From Gemmatimonadota bacterium (GTDB taxonomy: Bacteria; Gemmatimonadota; Gemmatimonadetes; Longimicrobiales; Gaopeijiaceae), in contig JAWKQO010000001.1 in NCBI GenBank assembly GCA_041390105.1, positions 870,001 to 934,000 of the forward strand: a stretch of 64,000 bases of DNA, read 5' to 3'. The notes below the pieces were generated by a model that was given only the letters and a program-made list of their open reading frames with translations, did not search any database and had not been told where the DNA came from. Position numbers and translations under genes: made by a program. Position 1 is the stretch's first letter; each line of letters begins with the position of its first letter. This document shows, in pieces, positions 16,839 to 26,513 of the stretch.

Positions 16839-17952
16839 CGTCCTCGATCCAGATGCGGGGAAGCCGGGCCGTCAGGCCGGTCAGAACCTCGTACGAGATG
16901 GTCCCGGCGTGGCCGGCGACCTCCTCCAGCGTGATCTCCTCCTGGCCGTCGCGGCCCAGGAGCGTGGCCACCGCGCCGGCCCGCACCGAGGGCACGCCGG
17001 TGATGTCTACCACGGTCATGTCCATCGAGATCCGCCCCACGATGGGAACGCGCACTCCGTCGACAAGGGCGGAGCCACGATTGCCGAGGGCCCGCGGAAG
17101 CCCGTCCCCGTACCCGATCCCAAGGGTCGCCCAACGCTCCGCCCCGGCGGCCGCGTAAGTGGCGCCGTATCCCTGCGTCGTGCCCGGGGGAGCGTCCCGC
17201 ACATGGAGGACCCGTGCGCGCACGGTCGCGACCCGCTGGGGAGGGGGCGCGCCTTCGCCCACCCGCCCCCCATACAGGAAGATCCCCGGGCGCACCCCGC
17301 CGGCGGCGTACTCCGGAAGGCGTAGAGCCCCGGCGCTGTTGCAGGCGTGGACCAGGACGTCGTCGGGAGGGCCCAGCCGGGCAAGGGCTTCCCGGAACCG
17401 TCCCCATTGCTCCCGAGCAGAGCTCAGGTCCGGCTCGTCGGCCGAATGGAGGTGCGTGAAGCACCCTTCCAGATGAATGCCGGAGTGGGCGCCCCCCAAC
17501 ACCACGGGGCCCCAGTCGGCGACGGTCCGCCAGTCGAAGCCGGCCCGCCCCATCCCGGTGTCGATCTCGATGTGGAAGGGCACCCGGTGCCCGGCCGCGG
17601 CCCGCTGCAGCAACTCGACGGAATGCAGGTCCGAGAGGGCCGGGGTCAGGCCCGCCGCGACGAGCTCGCCGAGGGCCCCCGGCGGAGGAGGGCTGAAGAC
17701 GAGAATGCGTCGCTGTACGCCCAACGCCCGCAGCTCGCGCCCCTCGTCGACCGTTGCCACCCCGAAGGCCCAGGGGTCTTCGAGGTCCAGCGCGGCCGCC
17801 GCGGCGCCCATGCCGAGGCCATAGGCGTTGGCCTTGATCATCGGGATGAGGCGGACGCCCTCCCCCACCGCTGCCCGCACCCGGCGGAGATTGGCGCGCA
17901 GCGCGGCGGGACGCACCTCGATCCAGGCGCGCGTGGCTCGTTCCGTTGACAT
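16828..17952 (-). CDS. alr: Alanine racemase
   Basis: A 374-residue PLP enzyme that makes D-alanine for peptidoglycan. The PLP lysine is Lys40 in PMIKANAYGLG; the second catalytic tyrosine lies in QGYGATY, and the GRISMDMTVVDI strand follows. N-terminal TIM barrel and C-terminal beta domain both appear complete. The start at ATG 17952 begins MSTERATRAWIEV, matching the family; the longer frame would run into mazG on the other strand. Its promoter must lie within the 52 bases shared with the divergent mazG. It is the first gene of a run of closely spaced minus-strand genes. Confidence 0.95.
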   Translation of the reverse strand: MSTERATRAWIEVRPAALRANLRRVRAAVGEGVRLIPMIKANAYGLGMGAAAAALDLEDPWAFGVATVDEGRELRALGVQRRILVFSPPPPGALGELVAAGLTPALSDLHSVELLQRAAAGHRVPFHIEIDTGMGRAGFDWRTVADWGPVVLGGAHSGIHLEGCFTHLHSADEPDLSSAREQWGRFREALARLGPPDDVLVHACNSAGALRLPEYAAGGVRPGIFLYGGRVGEGAPPPQRVATVRARVLHVRDAPPGTTQGYGATYAAAGAERWATLGIGYGDGLPRALGNRGSALVDGVRVPIVGRISMDMTVVDITGVPSVRAGAVATLLGRDGQEEITLEEVAGHAGTISYEVLTGLTARLPRIWIEDGGD

Positions 17953-18004
17953 GGCGGCCCGAAGATGCCAAGAAGTGGGGCTTTCGCCAATCGTCCCGGC
18001 CGCC

Positions 18005-18781
18005 ATGAGCACTCCTCCACCGCCCTCCACACCACCTCCAGGACCCCGGCTCGACCGGGCCCTCGAGCTCGTTCGTTTCCTGAGGGCGCATTGCGAGTGG
18101 GACGCCGCACAGACTCCCGAGAGTCTGATCCGCCACCTACTCGAGGAAGCGCACGAGGTGGCCGACGCCATTCGAAGTGGCGACGCGGCCCGCCTGCGCG
18201 ACGAGCTCGGCGACCTCCTGCTGAACCTGGCTTTCCAGATCGTGATCGGGGAGGAATCGGGTCGCTTCGACGCCGAGGCCGTCACAGCGCACCTGGAGGA
18301 GAAGATGCGTCGCCGGCATCCCCATCTGTACGGCGATGGGGAGCGACGCGCTTGGGAGGAGCTGAAGGCCGAGGAGCGCGCGCAGGAGCACGGCGTGCTC
18401 GACTCCCTGCCCGCAGGGTTGGACCCCCTGCACCTGGCGTTCCGCCTCCAGGAAAAGGCCGCCGGCGTCGGATTCGACTGGCCGGACGCCTGGGGAGCGT
18501 TGGAGAAGCTGGCGGAGGAGGCACGCGAGCTCGAGGAAGCGGTCCGTCAGGGTCATTCGCAACGGACCCGGGACGAGCTGGGCGACGTGCTGTTCAGCGT
18601 CGTGAACGTGGCTCGCCTCCTGGGTCACCATCCCGACGAGGCGCTGGACGGCACCAACCGCAAGTTCCGTCGACGCTTCGCCGACATCGAGGCTCGGATG
18701 GCGCAGCGGGGTCTGCGCTGGGAGGAGATGGACCTGGCCGCGCTCGACCGTCTGTGGGACGAGGCGAAGCGAGACGAGTGA
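18005..18781 (+). CDS. mazG: Nucleoside triphosphate pyrophosphohydrolase
   Basis: A 258-residue tandem MazG protein that hydrolyses (d)NTPs to monophosphates and pyrophosphate, a house-cleaning role. Both alpha-helical MazG repeats are visible: the first has LLEEAHEVADAI and DELGDLLLNLAFQ, the second EEARELEEAVRQG and DELGDVLFSVVNVARLL. The Glu/Asp residues of these EExxE and ELGD motifs bind magnesium. WDAAQTPESLIRHLLEE near the start replaces the usual CPWDxxQTHxSL form. ATG 18005 is chosen because the frame upstream overlaps divergent alr. Alone on the plus strand. Confidence 0.93.
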   Translation: MSTPPPPSTPPPGPRLDRALELVRFLRAHCEWDAAQTPESLIRHLLEEAHEVADAIRSGDAARLRDELGDLLLNLAFQIVIGEESGRFDAEAVTAHLEEKMRRRHPHLYGDGERRAWEELKAEERAQEHGVLDSLPAGLDPLHLAFRLQEKAAGVGFDWPDAWGALEKLAEEARELEEAVRQGHSQRTRDELGDVLFSVVNVARLLGHHPDEALDGTNRKFRRRFADIEARMAQRGLRWEEMDLAALDRLWDEAKRDE

Positions 18782-18852
18782 GCCGGTGAGAGCGCCCCAG
18801 CGCGGGTCCGTGGAAGCCCCGACGCGGGGTGCCCCACTTGTGCAGAGCTTCC

Positions 18853-19881
18853 CTAGTAGCCTGCGCGCTTGTCCACGAGGTTCAGCAGTGGTTCGCCTCG
18901 GAGGTAGCGGCCCACGTTCGCCTCGATCAAGGTGGTCTCTCGCTCCCAGAACCCGCGCGTCACGGCAGAGACGTGCGGGGTGACCAGCACGTCCTCGCGC
19001 GCCCAGAGGGGATCCCCCGCCGGGAGCGGTTCGGTGGCGAAGACGTCCAGGGCCGCACCCCGGAGGCGCCCCGTCGCCAGGGCCCGTAGCAGCGCCTCGG
19101 GCTCGAGCAGCGACCCTCGCGCCACGTTCACCAGCACGGCGCCCCTCTGCAGCTGGTCGAAGAAGGCGTCGTCGAAGGCGCCCCGGGTCTCGTCCGTGGC
19201 GGGTGCGGACAACACCACGAAGTCGGCACCTTCGACGGCCCACAGAAGCCCTTCGCGGCCTACGCGCACCTCGACTCCCTCCACGGGGCTGGGAAGGTGG
19301 CGGCGCCGCACGGCTCGGACCCGTGCCCCGAGCGCGCGCAGCTTGCGCGCCACCTCCTGGCCGATCCCCCCGAACCCGATGATCGCGACCGTGCTCTGCC
19401 CGAGCTCGCGCACCGGTGTATCCGCTGCGTAGAAGGTCTCGGCCACCCAGGCGCGGGAGCCCTGTCCGCGGCGCGCCAGGTCCAGTCCTCGCGCGAAGAA
19501 CAGCAGGTAGGCGAGGACGGTCTCGGCCATCGGAACGGCATGCACTCCGGCCGAGTTGGTGAAGAGCACGTCCCGCTCCAGAAGCCTGCCGCGCAGAGAC
19601 CCACCCACGCCGGCCGCCCCCGAGTGGACCCAGCGGAGGCCCGCACCCGCATCCAGGACGTCGTCGGGAATGCCGTAGCCGGCGTAGATCTCAGCCGCTC
19701 GCACGGCCTCGAGGACCGCGGGTGTGGCCACCCCGGCCCCATCGCCCGAGCCGTCGGAGGGCGTTTCGATCTCGATCACCTCCCACGTGGGTCCGAGCGC
19801 GCGGCGCACGCGCTCGCCCACCCAGGAGGGCATCGACCACACAGGTCTGCGGTCCTGCAGGTCGAGCACGAAACGGCGCAC
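18853..19881 (-). CDS. D-2-hydroxyacid dehydrogenase family protein
   Basis: A 342-residue NAD(P)-dependent oxidoreductase. The Rossmann motif IGFGGIGQEVARKL lies near residue 170. The catalytic triad is visible as Arg in NVARGSLLE, Glu in DVFATEPLP and His in TPHVSAVTRGF. Charged residues after the second beta strand (RAVRRRH) suggest NADPH rather than NADH preference (inference). Members act on glyoxylate, hydroxypyruvate, phosphoglycerate or other 2-oxoacids; nothing here identifies the substrate. The absence of an ACT domain argues against a full-length SerA. GTG start; 21 bases downstream of asnS on the same strand, so probably co-transcribed with it. Confidence 0.88.
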   Translation of the reverse strand: MRRFVLDLQDRRPVWSMPSWVGERVRRALGPTWEVIEIETPSDGSGDGAGVATPAVLEAVRAAEIYAGYGIPDDVLDAGAGLRWVHSGAAGVGGSLRGRLLERDVLFTNSAGVHAVPMAETVLAYLLFFARGLDLARRGQGSRAWVAETFYAADTPVRELGQSTVAIIGFGGIGQEVARKLRALGARVRAVRRRHLPSPVEGVEVRVGREGLLWAVEGADFVVLSAPATDETRGAFDDAFFDQLQRGAVLVNVARGSLLEPEALLRALATGRLRGAALDVFATEPLPAGDPLWAREDVLVTPHVSAVTRGFWERETTLIEANVGRYLRGEPLLNLVDKRAGY

Positions 19882-19902
19882 GTGACGTACCGGCGAACGC
19901 GG

Positions 19903-21204
19903 TCAGGGCGTGAGGCGGTGCATCATGCGCGGGAACGGGATGAGCTCCCGGATGTGGGGGCGTCCCGTGACCCACGCCACGAAGCGCTCCAGACCCAGAC
20001 CGAACCCCGAGTGCGGAAAGGTCCCGTAGCGCCGCAGATCGAGATACCACCCGTAGGCCTCTTCCGGCAGATGCTCCTCGCGGATGCGGGCGAGCAGCCG
20101 GTCCAGGTCGTCTTCGCGCTGGCTGCCCCCGATGATCTCTCCGTACCCCTCCGGCGCGATCATGTCGTTGCAGAGCACCGTGCGGGGATCGGCCGGGTTC
20201 TCCTTCATGTAGAAGGCCTTGGCCTGCTTGGGGTAGTTGTAGACCATCACGGGCAGCTCGAATCGAGACGCCAGCCGTGTCTCGTCGGCACCGCCCAGGT
20301 CGTCTCCCCACTCCATCTCGCTGCCTTCCTGTTTCACGATCTCCACGGCTTCCGTGTAGGAGACGCGCGGGAACGGAGGGACCACGCGTTCCAGTGCGGA
20401 CGTGTCCCGCTCCAGCAGCGCCAGCTCCTCTTTGCGGCGGTCCAGCACGCGCGCCACGAGGTAGGAGACGAGATCCTCCTGCAAGCGCATGTTGTCGTCG
20501 GAGTCCGCAAACGCCACCTCGGGCTCCAGCATCCAGAACTCGGTCAGGTGGCGGCGGGTCTTCGATTTCTCGGCGCGGAAGGTGGGGCCGAAGCAGAAGA
20601 CCCGACGGAAGGCCGGGCAGGCCGTCTCCACGTAGAGCTGGCCGGTTTGCGCCAGGAAGGCGCGTTCACCGAAGTAGTCGGTCTCGAAGAGCGTGCCTGC
20701 CGACTCACCGATCGAGCCCGTGAGGATCGGCGTATCGATCCGGACGAAGTCACGCTCGTAGAGGAAGTCGAGGATGCCCTGCTCCACCTCGGCGCGGATC
20801 CGCAGGAGCGCTCGCTGCTGCGAAGACCGCAACCACAAGTGCCGGTGGTCGAGCAGGAAGTCGACTCCGTGTTCCTTGGGTTGGATGGGGTACTCAGCGC
20901 TGGCGCCGATCACCTCGATGCCGGTCACGCCGAGCTCGTGTCCTCCGGGCGAGCGAGGCTCCTCCCGCACCGAGCCCTCGACCGCGAGGGACGTCTCCTG
21001 GGTCAGCGTCCCCAGCCGTTCCCATACCTCGGGCGCCACCTCTTTCTTGGCGACCACGCATTGCACCAGCCCCGTACCGTCCCGCACCACCGCGAAGCCC
21101 ACCTTGCCGTGGATCCGGGTGGTTTCCACCCACCCGAGGATACGTACCGTCTGGCCCACCCAGCGGGACAGGTCTCGCACTTCGGCGACGGGGATCTCAC
21201 TCAT
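19903..21204 (-). CDS. asnS: Asparaginyl-tRNA synthetase
   Basis: A 433-residue class II synthetase that charges tRNA-Asn. The N-terminal OB-fold anticodon domain (VGQTVRILGWVETTRIHGKVGF) is followed by the catalytic domain with motif 2 (FGPTFRAEKSKTRRHLTEFWMLE) and motif 3 (GFGLGLERFVAWVTG) ending HIRELIPFPR. That C-terminal sequence is the AsnRS form and separates it from aspartyl enzymes. Start at ATG 21204 (MSEIPVAEV) is preferred over GTG 21219; neither has a strong Shine-Dalgarno. Presence of asnS suggests direct Asn-tRNA formation in this organism. Confidence 0.95.
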   Translation of the reverse strand: MSEIPVAEVRDLSRWVGQTVRILGWVETTRIHGKVGFAVVRDGTGLVQCVVAKKEVAPEVWERLGTLTQETSLAVEGSVREEPRSPGGHELGVTGIEVIGASAEYPIQPKEHGVDFLLDHRHLWLRSSQQRALLRIRAEVEQGILDFLYERDFVRIDTPILTGSIGESAGTLFETDYFGERAFLAQTGQLYVETACPAFRRVFCFGPTFRAEKSKTRRHLTEFWMLEPEVAFADSDDNMRLQEDLVSYLVARVLDRRKEELALLERDTSALERVVPPFPRVSYTEAVEIVKQEGSEMEWGDDLGGADETRLASRFELPVMVYNYPKQAKAFYMKENPADPRTVLCNDMIAPEGYGEIIGGSQREDDLDRLLARIREEHLPEEAYGWYLDLRRYGTFPHSGFGLGLERFVAWVTGRPHIRELIPFPRMMHRLTP

Positions 21205-21327
21205 GGGACGCGTGCGCACTCCGGGGAAGAGAAGGATGCGAGGCCGGAGGTTGGCTCGGCCCCGGGGTAGCTGTCAATCGGCCCCAACACACGGACGGGG
21301 CCCCACCTCGGGAGGCGGCAGCCACCC

Positions 21328-21348
21328 CCCCGGGCTCTCAACCCGGGG
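21328..21348 (-). terminator. Hairpin after recG, no T-run
   Basis: A 7-bp GC stem (21328-21334 with 21342-21348) and 7-base loop lie 23 bases past the recG stop codon, in the 167-base gap before asnS. There is no T-run on either strand, so it may only slow polymerase or protect the recG 3' end. Confidence 0.35.
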
Positions 21349-21371
21349 TGCCCCCTCCCCCCCGCGCGCGG

Positions 21372-23462
21372 TCAGCCCACCTGGAAGAGCCGCAGGCGCT
21401 CGGCGTGCCGGGTCTCGAGCAACTCGCGCACACGAGCATGTTGCGGTCGGGCCAGATCCGGATCGCGTTCGACCAGAGCGCGCGCGCGCCGTTGGGCCAC
21501 GACCAGCAGCGGCTCGTCCCGCCCTAGGTCGGCGAAGCGCAACACCGGGTCCCGCCCATGCTGTCGGTCGCCGAAGAAGTCTCCCTGCCCCCGGATGCGC
21601 AGATCTTCGTGGGCGATGCGGAACCCGTCCTGGGTGTCGCGCAATACCTTGAGCCGCTCCATCGCCACCTCGCCGGGCTCAGCCACCAGGATGCACGTGG
21701 ACTCCGCTTCCCCCCGCCCCACCCGCCCCCGCATCTGATGGAGCTGCGACAGCCCGAAACGCTCGGCGTGCTCGATCACCATGACGGTCGCATTGGGTAC
21801 ATCGATCCCGACCTCGATGAGGGAGGTGGAGATCAGCAGGTCGATGCGGCCCTCGGAGAACGCGCGCATGACCTGGTATTTCTCGTCCGCCGGCATCTGT
21901 CCGTGCAGCAGCCCCACGGTCTTGTCGGGGAACACGTCGCTATGGAGTCGCTCATACTCCTGGGTGGCGGAGCGCAGGTCGATCTTCTCGGATTCCTCGA
22001 CCAGGGGGAACACGACATAGCCCTGCCGGCCCCGCGCCAGTTCCTGACGGACGAAGCGGTACACCTCCTCCCGTTTCCCGGAGAAGCGCAGCAGCGTGCG
22101 GATCGGTGTGCGGCCCGCTGGCAGCTCGTCGATGACGCTCAGATCGAGGTCGCCGTAGAGCGCCATCGCCAAGGACCGCGGAATCGGTGTCGCGGACATC
22201 ACCAACGTGTGGGGCTGCTCCCCGCGCTCACCGAGCGCCATCCGTTGACGCACGCCGAAGCGATGCTGTTCGTCCACCACCGCGAGCCCGAGCTTGGAGA
22301 AGCGCACGCCCTCCTGGATGAGCGCGTGGGTACCCACCACCAGCGGCACCTCTCCGGTCTGGATCCGCTCCAGCACCCGCCCCCGCTCCAGCGCGGTGAG
22401 GCGACCCGTGAGCAGATCGACGTCCAGCCCGAGTCCCGAGACCAAAGCGCCCATGCGACGCTGATGCTGCTCGGCGAGGATCTCGGTGGGCGCCATCAGC
22501 GCGGCCTGGTAGCCGCTCTCCACCGCGAGCAGCATCGCGAAGAGCGCCACCAGGGTCTTTCCGGAACCGACGTCGCCCTGCACCAGCCGGTTCATGCGTC
22601 GCCCGGAGGTGAGATCCGCGACGATCTCCCGGAGCACGCGGCTCTGCGCATCGGTCAGATCGAACGGGAGAGACTCGACCAACGGCCGGATGTAGAGATT
22701 GCTGCGTTCGAAGACGACACCGGGGTAGGCCAGCATCGCCTCGCGTCGGGCGCGAGCCTGCACGAGCTGCAGGAAGAAGAGCTCGTCGAACGCGAGCCGA
22801 CGACGCCCCTGCTCCACGTGCTCCAGCGACGTGGGGCGGTGGAGCGCCTCCAAAGCCTCCCGGATGCCGACCAGTCCCAACTCGCGCAGCTCGGCGGGTG
22901 ACCAGCACTCCTCCTGTTCGGACACCTGCGGGAGCAACGCGTCGAGGTTGCGCCCGATCACGCTGCGCAGCACCCACTGCGGTAGCTCCTCGCTCGCCGG
23001 ATAGCTCACGAAGATGGTGCCGGTGCTGTCCCCGTCGGACTCCTTCCCCGCCCGTGACAGGACCGTCATCTCCTTCGGTTGGATCTGGCGCCCATGGAAG
23101 AAGCGCACCGGCCCGCTGACGAGGACCAGGTCCCCCTTCTCGAGCTTTCGGTCGAGCCAAGGCTGCCCGGGCCAGGCGGACGTGATCATGCCGCTGTCGT
23201 CCTTGAGGACGGCCTGGAAGATCCGGAGGCCCTTGCGCGTGGGGACGATGCCTTTGCTGATGACCGTCCCCACCACGGTGGCCTCCGTGCCCACCTCCAC
23301 GCTGTGGATCGGGTCCACGCGCGAGGCATCGTCGTAGCGGCGCGGCACCCAGTAGAGAAGGTCGCGCGCCGTCTTCACGCCCAGGCGGGCGAACGCCTCG
23401 GCGCGGGCCGGTCCCACACCCTTCAGGAACTGGATCGGTCGGTCGAGCAGTGAGAAGGTCAC
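21372..23462 (-). CDS. recG: ATP-dependent DNA helicase RecG
   Basis: A 696-residue branched-DNA helicase that reverses stalled forks and processes Holliday junctions. The N-terminal wedge/OB domain (about 60-150) precedes the two RecA-like helicase lobes. Walker A is LVQGDVGSGKTLVA, the Walker B region carries the RecG hallmark DEQH (VVDEQHRFGVRQR), motif III is MSATPIPRSLA, and motif VI is QMRGRVGRGEAES. The start is GTG 23462 (MTFSLLDRPIQFLKGVGPARA), which matches the usual RecG N-terminus; the open frame extends far upstream into ftsY on the same strand but is unlike the family. Length is normal. Confidence 0.95.
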   Translation of the reverse strand: MTFSLLDRPIQFLKGVGPARAEAFARLGVKTARDLLYWVPRRYDDASRVDPIHSVEVGTEATVVGTVISKGIVPTRKGLRIFQAVLKDDSGMITSAWPGQPWLDRKLEKGDLVLVSGPVRFFHGRQIQPKEMTVLSRAGKESDGDSTGTIFVSYPASEELPQWVLRSVIGRNLDALLPQVSEQEECWSPAELRELGLVGIREALEALHRPTSLEHVEQGRRRLAFDELFFLQLVQARARREAMLAYPGVVFERSNLYIRPLVESLPFDLTDAQSRVLREIVADLTSGRRMNRLVQGDVGSGKTLVALFAMLLAVESGYQAALMAPTEILAEQHQRRMGALVSGLGLDVDLLTGRLTALERGRVLERIQTGEVPLVVGTHALIQEGVRFSKLGLAVVDEQHRFGVRQRMALGERGEQPHTLVMSATPIPRSLAMALYGDLDLSVIDELPAGRTPIRTLLRFSGKREEVYRFVRQELARGRQGYVVFPLVEESEKIDLRSATQEYERLHSDVFPDKTVGLLHGQMPADEKYQVMRAFSEGRIDLLISTSLIEVGIDVPNATVMVIEHAERFGLSQLHQMRGRVGRGEAESTCILVAEPGEVAMERLKVLRDTQDGFRIAHEDLRIRGQGDFFGDRQHGRDPVLRFADLGRDEPLLVVAQRRARALVERDPDLARPQHARVRELLETRHAERLRLFQVG

Positions 23463-23589
23463 CCGGCGACGATAATCAATGGGCGCCCGCTCGGTCAGGG
23501 ACCCGGATCCCCCGGTACCGGATCGGCGTTGCCCGGGGCCCGGGCTGGAGAGCGGGGCGCCCCTGTCCGCCGACGGCCCTGGTCCAGGC

Positions 23590-24510
23590 TCAGTGGACCA
23601 ACGCGTCCACGAATTCCTGGGGACTGAAGGTCTCGAGGTCGTCGATCGCCTCGCCCGTCCCCACCAGCTTGACGGGCAACCCGTAGTCCTGGGCCAACGC
23701 CACCACGATCCCGCCGCGAGCAGTGGAGTCGGTTTTGGCCAGGATGATCCCGGACAGATCCACAACCTTGCGGAACGCCTCGACCTGGCGGACCGAATTC
23801 TGCCCGAGCGTGGCATCGAGCACGATCAGCGACTCGTGAGGTGCCCCCGGCAGCCGCTTGCGGATGACGCGGTCCACTTTGGACAGCTCCTCCATGAGTC
23901 CCCCATGGGTGTGCAGCCGGCCCGCGGTGTCCACCAGCACCACGTCGATGCCGCGCGCGACCGCCGCCTCGATGCCATCGAAGGCCACTGCCGCCGGATC
24001 TCCGCCCGCCTGGCCCGCCACGAACTCTGCGCCGACTCGACCCGCCCAGATGCGCAGCTGCTCGACCGCGCCGGCACGGAAGGTGTCAGCGGCAGCCAAC
24101 AGCACGGAACGGCCTTCGCCCCGCAGCCGAGCCGCCAGCTTGGCGATCGAGGTGGTCTTGCCGACCCCGTTGACGCCGACGATGAGGTAGACGGTGGGTC
24201 CCGATTCGGCGGCGCTCAGCTCGCTGGAGGGTGCGCCGGCCAGGATGTCGCGCACGCGCTCTGCCAGCGCTGCCTCGAGCTGCGGCACGGTGCGCACCTT
24301 CCCGCGCCGGAACAGCTGCTCCACATGGTCCACCAAGGACAGCGCCGCCGAGACGCCGAAGTCGGCTGCGATCAGCCGTTCCTCGAGTTGCTCCAGCGCC
24401 TCCTGGTCCACACCCTTGGCCGCGACGCGCACGTCCGTGAGGGCCAGGTCGACGATGCGCTTCCAGATCCCCTTCTTCTTCTCGTCTTTCTTGCGAAACA
24501 ACCGTGCCAT
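23590..24510 (-). CDS. ftsY: Signal recognition particle receptor FtsY
   Basis: A 306-residue GTPase that docks SRP-ribosome complexes at the inner membrane. The N domain covers about 15-95; the G domain shows G1 GVNGVGKTT (112-120), DTFRAGAVEQL, DTAGRLHTHGG and a G4 element reading AKTDSTARGG, where most homologues have TKLDGTAKGG. The acidic A domain of Escherichia coli FtsY is reduced to a short basic stretch (RKKDEKKKG), as in many other phyla. It lies 28 bases downstream of the BatA-like gene and 127 bases upstream of recG. Confidence 0.95.
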   Translation of the reverse strand: MARLFRKKDEKKKGIWKRIVDLALTDVRVAAKGVDQEALEQLEERLIAADFGVSAALSLVDHVEQLFRRGKVRTVPQLEAALAERVRDILAGAPSSELSAAESGPTVYLIVGVNGVGKTTSIAKLAARLRGEGRSVLLAAADTFRAGAVEQLRIWAGRVGAEFVAGQAGGDPAAVAFDGIEAAVARGIDVVLVDTAGRLHTHGGLMEELSKVDRVIRKRLPGAPHESLIVLDATLGQNSVRQVEAFRKVVDLSGIILAKTDSTARGGIVVALAQDYGLPVKLVGTGEAIDDLETFSPQEFVDALVH

Positions 24511-24538
24511 GCGTCGGGTCCAGACCTCTGGTTGAAGC

Positions 24539-26482
24539 TCAGCGCAAGCCGCGCCGGCGCCGGGCGATCCACTCGGTGATCAGCAGGCCGATGAGCAGGA
24601 GGAAAGGGATGGGAGTGGTGCGCAGCCGCTGGCGGCCCAGCATCCGTACCGTGGACCCACTGCCCAACTCGGCACCGATGCGCTCGGGGTCCTGGGTGGG
24701 GATGCGAAGGTCATCGGAGAAGCGCTCGACGTCGAAGCGGCCTTCCCCGAGCAGCGCCGCATCGGTGCCGTCTCCCGCAACCGCGCTGAAGCGATAGGTC
24801 CCTGGGACGAGCGACGGCATCAAGGCCCGCTCATCCGTTCCCACCGTGAGAACGGTGTCCAGGTGCGCCGGGCCCTCGAGCGTGATCCGTACGGAATCCC
24901 CGGCGAGTCCCGGTGCCGCCCAGAGCACCGGACTTCCGCGCGCCACCACCGGACGTTCCGGACGCACCCTGTCGCCGGCTGCTGCGGTGCTTCCACCCAC
25001 CAGCCACTGACCCACGCCCGTCCACAGCCTGCGGTACGCGTCCGCCGGCCCATCGCTACGGAGGGCCCAGCGATAGAAGCCCTGACCGAGGGCCAGCGCC
25101 CAGCGCCGATCCGCGCTCCCACCCAGGGCCAGCGCGGGCTCCAGCACTCCGCGGCCGCCCCGGCGCATCTGCAGCGCCGGAAACCAACCGGCGCTGATGG
25201 CAACCGTGATGGCGGCCGTAAGCGGAGGAGCCGCCTCCAGTCGAAGTCCGGCCAACTCGGCCGCGATCGGCGACGCCGGTAGCACCGGCTCGGGAGTCCA
25301 CTCGGCCTCCACCGGGCCGCTGGCCGTCAATCCCAGCGGCGTCAGCGCATCGGACGCGACCGGGAAGATCAGGAGCCGGCGGGCGCGCACCATGAAGTCG
25401 TCCAGCCAGGCGGGGCGGTCCGCCCCTACGCCATGCAGCACTGCCAGCTCCGCCGCTGCCAGACGCTGAGCCACCTGCTCCGCGCTGAGAGAGCGCACGC
25501 TCGGCCCGGCCTGGTCGTTCAGGAGGAAGCGGTCGGAGCCGACACGCAGCAGCGTGGTGACCCGAAGGCCGGTCGCGGCCTGAAGCACCGGCGCCAGCAT
25601 CCGCGGCTCGAAGTCCGGCGACCAGGATACCAGCACCAGGCCGCCCTCCTCGCCTTGCTTGAAGGCATAGGCCACGCGCTCGTCATCCTCAGGGAAGGCG
25701 TCTCCTTCCACCGACGCCCGCACCGTGTAGCGCACCAGGGGCCCATCGGCTTTGGGGCCCGGCAGTCGCAGGCGCGTCCCCACGACCGCGCCGGGGGCGC
25801 CCACCGCAACGGTCGTCGTCCCCACCAATGTGTCTTCCTCACGCACTTCCACGCGGGCGGAGTCGCCCGAGCGGAGCCCTTCGCCGAACACCGTCAGCTC
25901 GATCTCGAACCCATCGGTCTCCGCTACTTCCGGCAGGACGAACGAGGCCACACCCACGTTGCGCAGCGCCTGCCCCGCGTCGTCGAAGCCGACCGTCAAG
26001 CCCAGCCCCGCTGCCTCCTGCAGGGCTCCCGCCAGGTCGGCGATCCGGAGGTCGCTGAGGACGACGACGCTCTCGGCACCTCCCTCTGCCGCGACCCGCA
26101 GCGCCGGGCCCAGCCGGCTTCCCAGTTGATCAGGAACCAGGCTCGCCAGGGTGTCAGACGACAGGGCACGGGGCAGATCGCCGAACCCCACGACCCGCGT
26201 GGCGGCCGTTCCAGCACGGGCCCGCTGCCAGGGGGCGCCTTCGGCGGCCCCCATGCTCAACGACAGATCGAGAAGACGCCAGGCCCCCACGTCGCCTTCG
26301 CGAGTCCAGGGGAGTTGCGGATTGAGCAGCAGCAGCAGCGCGAGGACCAGGGCGGCGGCACGAAGGCCGATCAACAGCCCGGTGCCGGAAACGCGCAGCT
26401 CGCGCGTTCGGTAGTTCCAGACGGCAAAGAGGATGAGGAGCGCGCCGCCCAGGACGAGCATCGCCCAGCCGGTGGGGGTCAC
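24539..26482 (-). CDS. BatA/VWA-like membrane protein of unknown function
   Basis: A 647-residue protein not assigned to a named family. Two N-terminal membrane segments (about 5-22 and 36-54) lead into a VWA-like stretch with a DxSxS metal-site motif (Asp72, Ser74, Ser76 in LLDLSLSMG) and a VVVLSDL strand. Beta-sandwich-like and Rossmann-like segments follow (for example GGLVLVSWSPDFEPRML), then a C-terminal membrane helix (about 622-640) and an Arg-rich end. This layout resembles the BatA-type and glutamine-amidotransferase-like proteins found beside MoxR ATPases, but no moxR is in the window. It sits between the M23 peptidase gene (31 bases) and ftsY (28 bases), so it is probably expressed with the tail of the division cluster; an envelope role is an inference. 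Confidence 0.6.
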   Translation of the reverse strand: MTPTGWAMLVLGGALLILFAVWNYRTRELRVSGTGLLIGLRAAALVLALLLLLNPQLPWTREGDVGAWRLLDLSLSMGAAEGAPWQRARAGTAATRVVGFGDLPRALSSDTLASLVPDQLGSRLGPALRVAAEGGAESVVVLSDLRIADLAGALQEAAGLGLTVGFDDAGQALRNVGVASFVLPEVAETDGFEIELTVFGEGLRSGDSARVEVREEDTLVGTTTVAVGAPGAVVGTRLRLPGPKADGPLVRYTVRASVEGDAFPEDDERVAYAFKQGEEGGLVLVSWSPDFEPRMLAPVLQAATGLRVTTLLRVGSDRFLLNDQAGPSVRSLSAEQVAQRLAAAELAVLHGVGADRPAWLDDFMVRARRLLIFPVASDALTPLGLTASGPVEAEWTPEPVLPASPIAAELAGLRLEAAPPLTAAITVAISAGWFPALQMRRGGRGVLEPALALGGSADRRWALALGQGFYRWALRSDGPADAYRRLWTGVGQWLVGGSTAAAGDRVRPERPVVARGSPVLWAAPGLAGDSVRITLEGPAHLDTVLTVGTDERALMPSLVPGTYRFSAVAGDGTDAALLGEGRFDVERFSDDLRIPTQDPERIGAELGSGSTVRMLGRQRLRTTPIPFLLLIGLLITEWIARRRRGLR

Positions 26483-26513
26483 GCGCTGCCGGTCGCCGTT
26501 GAGATTGGTGGGG

